Positions 57,571 through 64,000 of a stretch of DNA of 64,000 nt are shown in pieces. Numbering within the stretch: the stretch's first letter is position 1; every line of letters starts with the position of its first letter. The notes under the pieces are model-generated. The model was not told the DNA's origin. It saw nothing but the letters and a program-made list of their open reading frames with translations, and searched no databases. The DNA is from Cyanophora paradoxa (taxonomy: Eukaryota > Glaucocystophyceae > Cyanophorales > Cyanophoraceae), in the NCBI GenBank assembly GCA_004431415.1, contig QPMI01000527.1, positions 1-64,000 of the forward strand, given 5' to 3'. The translations under genes and the position numbers were made by a program.

Positions 57571-60500
57571 ATCGGACAGTCGACTCGGGCGCGGCGCCGA
57601 GCCGCCGGGCCGACAGCGTCCTGCAGGTCGCGCGGCGTGGGCGGAGGCGAGACGGGCGGCGCGCTGAGGACCGGCGGCGGCTTCGCGTCAGGTCCGGGTC
57701 CGTCAGCACGGGCGCGGGGCCGGGCGGCGGAAAGGCTGATAGTGTCTTGCAGGTCGCGTGGTGCCGGCGCGGGCGGAGGCGAGACGGGCGGCGCGCGGGG
57801 GCCCGGCGGCGGCTTCACTGCGGGTCCGGGTCCGTAAGCGCGGGTGCGGCGCCGGGCGGCGGTGAGGCCGACAGCGTCCCGCAGGTCTAGCGGCGCGAGC
57901 TGGGGCGAGGCGGGCGGTGCGCGGGGGCTCGGTGGCGGCGTCACTTCCGGCCCAGGTCCGTCAAATCGGGCGCAGGGCGGGGCGGCGGTGAGGCCGACAG
58001 CGTCCCGCAGGTCTAGCGGCGCGAGCTGGGGCGAGGCGGGCGGTGCGCGAGGGCTCGGTGGCGGCGTCACTTCCGGCCCAGGTCCGTCAGCTCGGGCGCA
58101 GCGCGGGGCAGCAGGGGGGTCGACAGCGTCCCGCAGGTCTAGCGGCGCGAGCTGGGGCGAGGCGGGTGGCGCACGGGGGCACGGCGGCGGCTTCACTTCC
58201 GGCCCAGGTCCGTCAGCTCGGGCGCAGCGCGGGGCGGCGGGAGGGCCGACAGCGTCCCGCAGGTCTAGCGGCGCGAGCTGGGGCGAGGCGGGTGGCGCAC
58301 GGGGGCACGGCGACGGCTTCACTTCCGGCCCAGGTCCGTCAGCTCGGGCGCAGCGCGGGGCGGCGGAGGGGCCGACATCGTCCCGCAGGTCTAGCGGCGC
58401 GAGCTGGGGCGAGGCGGGTGGCGCGCGGGGGCTCGGTGGCGGCGTCACTTCCGGCCCAGGTCCGTCAGCTCGGGCGCAGCGCGGGGCGGCGGGAGGGCCG
58501 ACAGCGTCCCGCAGGTCTAGCGGCGCGAGCTGGGGCGAGGCGGGCGGCGCGCTGGGGCACGGCGGCGGCTTCACTTCCGGCCCAGGTCCGTCAGCTCGGG
58601 CGCAGCGCGGGGCAGCAGGGGGGCCGACAGCGTCCCGCAGATCTAGCGGCGCGAGCTGGGGCGAGGCGGGCGGCGCGCGGGGGCCCGGCGGCGGCTTGTC
58701 TTCAGGTCCAGGCCCGTCAAATCGGGCGCAGCGCGGGGCGGCAGTGAGGCCGACAGCGTCCCGCAGGTCTAGCGGCGCGAGCTGGGGCGAGGCGGGCGGC
58801 GAGCGAGGGCTCGGCGGCGGCTTGTCTTCAGGTCCAGGCCCGTCAAATCGGGCGCAGCGCGGGGCGGCGGTGAGGCCGACAGCGTCCCGCAGGTCTAGCG
58901 GCGCGAGCTGGGGCGAGGCGGGCGGTGCGCGAGGGCTCGGTGGCGGCGTCACTTCCGGCCCAGGTCCGTCAGCTCGGGCGCAGCGCGGGGCAGCAGGGGG
59001 GTCGACAGCGTCCCGCAGGTCTAGCGGCGCGAGCTGGGGCGAGGCGGGCGGCGCGCGGGGGCACGGCGGCGGCTTCACTTCCGGCCCAGGTCCGTCAGCT
59101 CGGGCGCAGCGCGGGGCGGCGGGAGGGCCGACATCGTCCCGCAGGTCTAGCGGCGCGAGCTGGGGCGAGGCGGGTGGCGCACGGGGGCACGGCGACGGCT
59201 TCACTTCCGGCCCAGGTCCGTCAGCTCGGGCGCAGCGCGGGGCGGCGGAGGGGCCGACATCGTCCCGCAGGTCTAGCGGCGCGAGCTGGGGCGAGGCGGG
59301 TGGCGCGCGGGGGCTCGGTGGCGGCGTCACTTCCGGCCCAGGTCCGTCAGCTCGGGCGCAGCGCGGGGCGGCGGGAGGGCCGACAGCGTCCCGCAGGTCT
59401 AGCGGCGCGAGCTGGGGCGAGGCGGGCGGCGCGCTGGGGCACGGCGGCGGCTTCACTTCCGGCCCAGGTCCGTCAGCTCGGGCGCAGCGCGGGGCAGCAG
59501 GGGGCCGACAGCGTCCCGCAGATCTAGCGGCGCGAGCTGGGGCGAGGCGGGCGGCGCGCGGGGGCCCGGCGGCGGCTTGTCTTCAGGTCCAGGCCCGTCA
59601 AATCGGGCGCAGCGCGGGGCGGCAGTGAGGCCGACAGCGTCCCGCAGGTCTAGCGGCGCGAGCTGGGGCGAGGCGGGCGGCGAGCGAGGGCTCGGCGGCG
59701 GCTTGTCTTCAGGTCCAGGCCCGTCAAATCGGGCGCAGCGCGGGGCGGCGGTGAGGCCGACAGCGTCCCGCAGGTCTAGCGGCGCGAGCTGGGGCGAGGC
59801 GGGCGGTGCGCGGGGGCTCGGTGGCGGCGTCACTTCCGGCCCAGGTCCGTCAGCTCGGGCGCAGCGCGGGGCGGCGGGAGGGCCGATAGCGTCCCGCAGG
59901 TCTAGCGGCGCGAGCTGGGGCGAGGCGGGCGGCGCGCGGGGGCTCGGCGACGGCTTCACTTCCGGCCCAGGTCCGTCAGCTCGGGCGCAGCGCGGGGCGG
60001 CGGGAGGGCCGACATCGTCCCGCAGGTCTAGCGGCGCGAGCTGGGGCGAGGCGGGCGGCGCGCTGGGGCACGGCGGCGGCTTCACTTCCGGCCCAGGTCC
60101 GTCAGCTCGGGCGCAGCGCGGGGCAGCAGGGGGGCCGACAGCGTCCCGCAGATCTAGCGGCGCGAGCTGGGGCGAGGCGGGCGGCGCGCGGGGGCCCGGC
60201 GGCGGCTTGTCTTCAGGTCCAGGCCCGTCAAATCGGGCGCAGCGCGGGGCGGCAGTGAGGCCGACAGCGTCCCGCAGGTCTAGCGGCGCGAGCTGGGGCG
60301 AGGCGGGCGGCGAGCGAGGGCTCGGCGGCGGCTTGTCTTCAGGTCCAGGCCCGTCAAATCGGGCGCAGCGCGGGGCGGCGGAGGGGCCGACATCGTCCCG
60401 CAGGTCTAGCGGCGCGAGCTGGGGCGAGGCGGGCGGCGCGCGGGGGCTCGGCGACGGCTTCACTTCCGGCCCAGGTCCGTCAGCTCGGGCGCAGCGCGGG

Positions 60501-62225
60501 GCGGCGGGAGGGCCGACAGCGTCTCGCAGGTCTAGCGGCGCGAGCTGGGGCGAGGCGGGCGGCGCGCTGGGGCACGGCGGCGGCTTCACTTCCGGCCCAG
60601 GTCCGTCAGCTCGGGCGCAGCGCGGGGCGGCGGAGGGGCCGACATCGTCCCGCAGGTCTAGCGGCGCGAGCTGGGGCGAGGCGGGCGGCGCGCGGGGGCT
60701 CGGTGGCGGCGTCACTTCCGGCCCAGGTCCGTCAGCTCGGGCGCAGCGCGGGGCGGCGGGAGGGCCGATAGCGTCCCGCAGGTCTAGCGGCGCGAGCTGG
60801 GGCGAGGCGGGCGGCGCGCGAGGGCGCGGCGGCGGCTTCACTTCCGGCCCAGGTCCGTCAGCACGGGCGCAGCGCGGGGCGGCAGGAGGGCCGACAGCGT
60901 CCCGCAGGTCTAGCGGCGTGGGCTGGGGCGAGGCGGGCGGCGCGCGGGGGCTCGGCGGCGGCTTCACTTCCGGCCCAGGTCCGTCAGCTCGGGCGCAGCG
61001 CGGGGCGGCGGGAGGGCCGACAGCGTCCCGCAGGTCTAGCGGCGCGAGCTGGGGCGAGGCGGGCGGCGCGCTGGGGCACGGCGGCGGCTTCACTTCCGGC
61101 CCAGGTCCGTCAGCTCGGGCGCAGCGCGGGGCGGCGGGAGGGCCGACAGCGTCCCGCAGGTCTAGCGGCGCGAGCTGGGGCGAGGCGGGTGGCGCACGGG
61201 GGCACGGCGACGGCTTCACTTCCGGCCCAGGTCCGTCAGCTCGGGCGCAGCGCGGGGCGGCGGGAGGGCCGATAGCGTCCCGCAGGTCTAGCGGCGCGAG
61301 CTGGGGCGAGGCGGGCGGCGCGCGGGGGCGCGGCGGCGGCTTCACTTCCGGCCCAGGTCCGTCAGCACGGGCGCAGCGCGGGGCGGCGGGAGGGCCGACA
61401 TCGTCCCGCAGGTCTAGCGGCGCGAGCTGGGGCGAGGCGGGCGGCGCGCGGGGGCTCGGTGGCGGCGTCACTTCCGGCCCAGGTCCGTCAGCTCGGGCGC
61501 AGCGCGGGGCGGCGGGAGGGCCGATAGCGTCCCGCAGGTCTAGCGGCGCGAGCTGGGGCGAGGCGGGCGGCGCGCAAGGGCGCGGCGGCGGCTTCACTTC
61601 CGGCCCAGGTCCGTCAGCACGGGCGCAGCGCGGGGCGGCGGTGAGGCCGACAGCGTCCCGCAGGTCTAGCGGCGCGAGCTGGGGCGAGGCGGGCGGTGCG
61701 CGAGGGCTCGGTGGCGGCGTCACTTCCGGCCCAGGTCCGTCAGCTCGGGCGCAGCGCGGGGCAGCAGGGGGGTCGACAGCGTCCCGCAGGTCTAGCGGCG
61801 CGAGCTGGGGCGAGGCGGGCGGCGCGCGGGGGCTCGGTGGCGGCGTCACTTCCGGCCCAGGTCCGTCAGCTCGGGCGCAGCGCGGGGCGGCGGGAGGGCC
61901 GACAGCGTCCCGCAGGTCTAGCGGCGCAAGCTGGGGCGAGGCGGGCGGCGCGCTGGGGCACGGCGGCGGCTTCACTTCCGGCCCAGGTCCGTCAGTTCGG
62001 GCGCAGCGCGGGGCAGCAGGGGGGCCGACAGCGTCCCGCAGGTCTAGCGGCGCGAGCTGGGGCGAGGCGGGCGGCGCGCGGGGGCTCGGCGGCGGCCTCA
62101 TCTCAGGTCCGGGTCCGTTAGCACGGGCGCAGCGCGGGGCGGTGGGAGGGCCGACGACGTCCTGCAGGTCGCATGGCGCAGTGGGAGGCAAGGCGCGCGG
62201 GGGGTTGGGGCCCGGCGGCACATGT
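57571..62225 (-). repeat. 126-bp tandem repeat, about 37 copies, coding for a 42-residue Pro/Ala-rich unit
   Basis: The minus-strand consensus encodes PPPSPRAPPASPQLAPLDLR and DAVGPPAAPRCARADGPGPE. The period is exactly 126 bases (for example the GGTCCGTCAGCTCGGGCGCAG block at 58,081 and 58,207), and the copy number is estimated from length. Copies at both ends are more diverged and inner copies are near-identical. A higher-order unit of 882 bases (seven copies) repeats at about 58,043 and 58,925. Because 126 is divisible by three, both strands show very long open frames; the minus strand is taken as coding because it is in frame with the endonuclease. One copy near 59,500 has lost a G in a G6 run, which shifts the frame. 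Confidence 0.95.
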
Positions 62226-63616
62226 GGCATGCGAGGCGTGATGCAGCTGGGGCCCCGGCAGGTGGTTAGACCCTGTCCGTCGATCCAACCAGTAGACGTC
62301 GGAGTGGTCATGCTCGAGGGCCCCCGCATTTGCGTGCGGCCGCAAGCAAGGAGGGCAGCGATAGCTCCAAGAGCAATGAGAAGGGGACTGGCCATGGGTA
62401 GAAGGGGGATGAGGGGAAGGTGCAGGACGGGATTCGCAGCAGCAGGTTGAATGTGCCACAAGAGGGCGGCGATGATGGTGAGGAGCTTGGGGGAGTAGTG
62501 TGGGTACGGGGCTTTCTTTAAGGGGCCACGGGGGGATATAGTGTCTAGAGCAGTTTGTAGGGCGTGGCCTGCTAAAGCAGAAACGGTCACTATCGAAATA
62601 AATTCTAGGGGTTCTGGAGGATGGCCTAGAAGAAGGAGGAAAGGCAGGGTAAACGGTGCAGCCAGCACAGCCGGGGCCAGGCCAGGGTCATCTGAGACAT
62701 AGAGTGCATGCAGGAGATCAGCCCCGAGCTGCCATAGTGCACAGGAAAGCACATGCCATTCGGCCGCTAGGAAGGCCGGGAAAATAATAGAAAATTCAAG
62801 GAGACGGGGTGCGAGAAGGAGAGCAAAGTCGGCGAGGCGGGTCCAAGCAAACGCTGCCCGGCGGCGTGCCAAAGGGGACAAGGCCGGGGGAGGGCGAGGG
62901 GAGGTCGGGGGGGGAGGGACAGGGCAGGTAAGGAGTTGAAGAAGAGCAGGGCCGGACGAGTCAAGAAACCGCCGGCGGCGCCGGGAGAGGAGTGCGAGCA
63001 GAAGGATCCCGGCAGCTGGCGGGGGGAGGGGCAGAGGGGTAGGAGGAGGCGGGGGCGGGGGGAGGGAGAAGGGTGGGAGGGGGGGAGCAGTTGCTCGGGG
63101 TGTCCTAAGAGGAGGGGCGGGGGGAGGGCTGGTCGAGGGGGCCGGGTACGAGGGATCAATGAGCCATAGTGGGGATACGGGAACCGCTGCAATAACGAAG
63201 CGGAGGGCGTCGATAAGGTGAGGGGCAGTTGTAAGGGGAGGGAGGGCAAGGAGACAGTGAAGGGAGAGGATAAGGAGGGGGGCCCCGCGGTAAGGGCCTC
63301 CACATCGACGCCCGCGGGCTCGTCGCGCATGCTGGGCTTGCCGGCGGGCGCGAATGAGGAGGGGACGGTGGGCGCTGGGAGCGGGATCGGGAAAAACAAG
63401 GTGGCGAAGGAAGCGAGCAGACAGCAGGAGGAGAAGCAGCGAGGGGAGGGCGAGGAAGGCGGGGGAGAGCTGAAGATAAGACGGGGGCCTGATAGAAGGG
63501 GGGAAGAAAGAGGCGGGAGAGGCGGGGAGAGGGGGCGGTGCCCTAGGGGTAGTCCACAAGGGGAGAGGGGGTGGGTCAGGGGGGGCCGAGAGAGGAGGCG
63601 ACTCCGCGAAGGACAC
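62226..63616 (-). CDS. LINE: N-terminal region with Pro-rich tracts and several hydrophobic helices
   Basis: About 460 codons precede the repeats. It starts MSFAESPPLSAPPDPPPLPL at 63,616. Candidate membrane helices are YLQLSPAFLALPSLLLLLLS, APLLILSLHCLLALPPLTTA, LADFALLLAPRLLEFSIIFP, AAPFTLPFLLLLGHPPEPLE, LEFISIVTVSALAGHALQTA and PMASPLLIALGAIAALLACG. They are separated by Pro-rich stretches. A membrane-like N-terminus is not usual for LINE proteins and I recognise no domain. A lesser possibility is that a different host gene was fused to the element. Confidence 0.55.
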
Positions 63617-63651
63617 TGCTGAGGGGGTCCAAGGGGGGGAAAGGAGAGTTC

Positions 63652-63866
63652 TATGTATATATTAATCATATCGAAGGTCTCGATGAATCATTGAAATTCG
63701 ATGACTATTTGAAAAAATTCGCCGATAGCGAGAAACATCCCGAAGTATTATACAAATACATTGATTACGGAAAGTTACCAGAAAAATTAAAAAATCCCAA
63801 TCTAGAATCATTTGAGGATAATAAAACCAAATTAATCAGTCTAATAAAGAAAAAGAGCCGGGCAAT
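63652..63866 (+). other. AT-rich open segment of unknown origin
   Basis: About 215 bases at roughly one-third GC are bounded on both sides by G-rich LINE-like sequence. The plus strand is open throughout and reads like real protein: YVYINHIEGLDESLKFDDYL, KKFADSEKHPEVLYKYIDYG, KLPEKLKNPNLESFEDNKTK and LISLIKKKSRAIKGCR. There is no start codon in that frame. The Lys/Asp/Glu/Tyr-rich composition and A/T-ending codons differ sharply from everything else here and resemble AT-rich virus, organelle or plasmid DNA. No family is recognised. Confidence 0.5.
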
Positions 63867-64000
63867 CAAGGGATGCAGGGGGGGGTACTCTGAGAGGCGG
63901 GGGGGTAACTGGAGGAGAAGTGAGAAAGGGAGTAACGAGAGGGCGAGGAGAAAGGAAAGAAGAAAAAGGAGAGAGAGGGCGGAGAGGGCGAGGAGCTCGG
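63867..64000. other. G/A-rich sequence at the right edge
   Basis: The composition returns to purine-rich plus strand like the LINE. It contains GGGGGGGGTACTCTGAGAGG and G/A repeats and may be the LINE 5' region resumed or a second copy. No gene is seen. Confidence 0.35.

Larger units (their letters stand above)
44740..63650 (-). mobile_element. Giant non-LTR retrotransposon (LINE), at least 18.9 kb
   Basis: In minus-strand order the element has a hydrophobic proline-rich N-terminus, a 37-copy repeat domain, APE-type endonuclease, reverse transcriptase, RNase H, Ulp1-like protease region, LINE C-terminal zinc motif, a C2HC-finger region, an untranslated 3' end and an A-tract (plus strand TTTTTTCTTTTTTTTTTTT at 44,740-44,758). 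The tail shows the 3' end and the absence of LTRs. Frames change about a dozen times, some at G/C homopolymers. The coding strand is strongly pyrimidine-rich. Typical LINEs are 4 to 8 kb, so this is exceptionally long. The 5' end is not certain; it may continue past an AT-rich insert at 63.65 kb. Confidence 0.85.

Noticed and set aside
57844-62450. Two very long plus-strand open frames (594 and 957 codons) of Gly/Ala/Arg/Ser-rich repeats
   Set aside because: They are reflections of the 126-bp repeat, whose length is divisible by three. The minus strand is in frame with the LINE endonuclease and N-terminus, so the plus frames have no support.
1-64000. CRISPR array or bacterial operon interpretation of the repeats and compact viral genes
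   Set aside because: No repeat-spacer pattern exists, the 126-bp units lack unique spacers, and neighbouring genes have spliceosomal introns.

Overview
The window is GC-rich nuclear DNA of a single-celled eukaryote, probably an alga or other protist. The host genes are split by many short GT-AG introns and at least one or two GC-AG introns, and two families of parasitic DNA sit beside them. I cannot name the species; an adenylate cyclase with a TmcB-like N-terminal half and a mriyavirus-like insert would fit a green alga, a haptophyte or an amoeba-like host.

Region 1 (1 to about 20.3 kb, open at the left edge) is an endogenous dsDNA virus related to the smallest members of Nucleocytoviricota (the mriyavirus/yaravirus type). 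It has an A32-type packaging ATPase, a VLTF3-like late transcription factor and two HUH rolling-circle endonuclease-like genes. Around these are small virion-like proteins, a long coiled-coil tape-measure-like protein, an internal virion/fibre protein with phage-type fibre repeats, a fibre with an S74 chaperone domain, an FN3 plus glycine-rich adhesin, two paralogous virion-like proteins and an HNH endonuclease. No DNA polymerase, RNA polymerase or major capsid gene is visible; the capsid gene may lie left of the window. Most reading frames carry single-base frameshifts, yet a short A/T block resembling AATTTTCT lies 11 to 18 bases before most start codons on both strands. Three arrays of the 7-mer GGGACTT with a shared flank mark the right part.

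Region 2 (20.35 to 24.2 kb) is gene-poor and repeat-rich. It holds a large fold-back element, direct repeats, and an 802-bp retroposed insertion with a T-tract and a perfect 15-bp target duplication.

Region 3 (24.2 to 44.74 kb) is host DNA: a multi-exon type I membrane glycoprotein of unknown family; a multi-exon, multi-membrane PAS-containing class III cyclase with residues typical of adenylate cyclases; and an internally duplicated TPR-like gene. Introns carry polypyrimidine tracts, poly-G/C and small repeats.

Region 4 (44.74 kb to at least 63.65 kb) is one giant non-LTR retrotransposon on the minus strand, inserted into the TPR-like gene. In its own 5' to 3' order it has a hydrophobic proline-rich N-terminus, about 37 copies of a 126-bp (42-residue) repeat, an APE endonuclease, a reverse transcriptase, and an RNase H whose conserved blocks are separated by about 3.5 kb containing an Ulp1-type cysteine protease domain with visible His and Cys motifs (and possibly a second, dead one). 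It ends with a LINE-type C-terminal zinc motif, a C2HC finger region with a PIP-box-like motif, and a poly-A tail. A tiny truncated copy of its 3' end sits at 41.1 kb. An AT-rich 210-bp open segment of unknown origin interrupts the 5' end at 63.65 kb.
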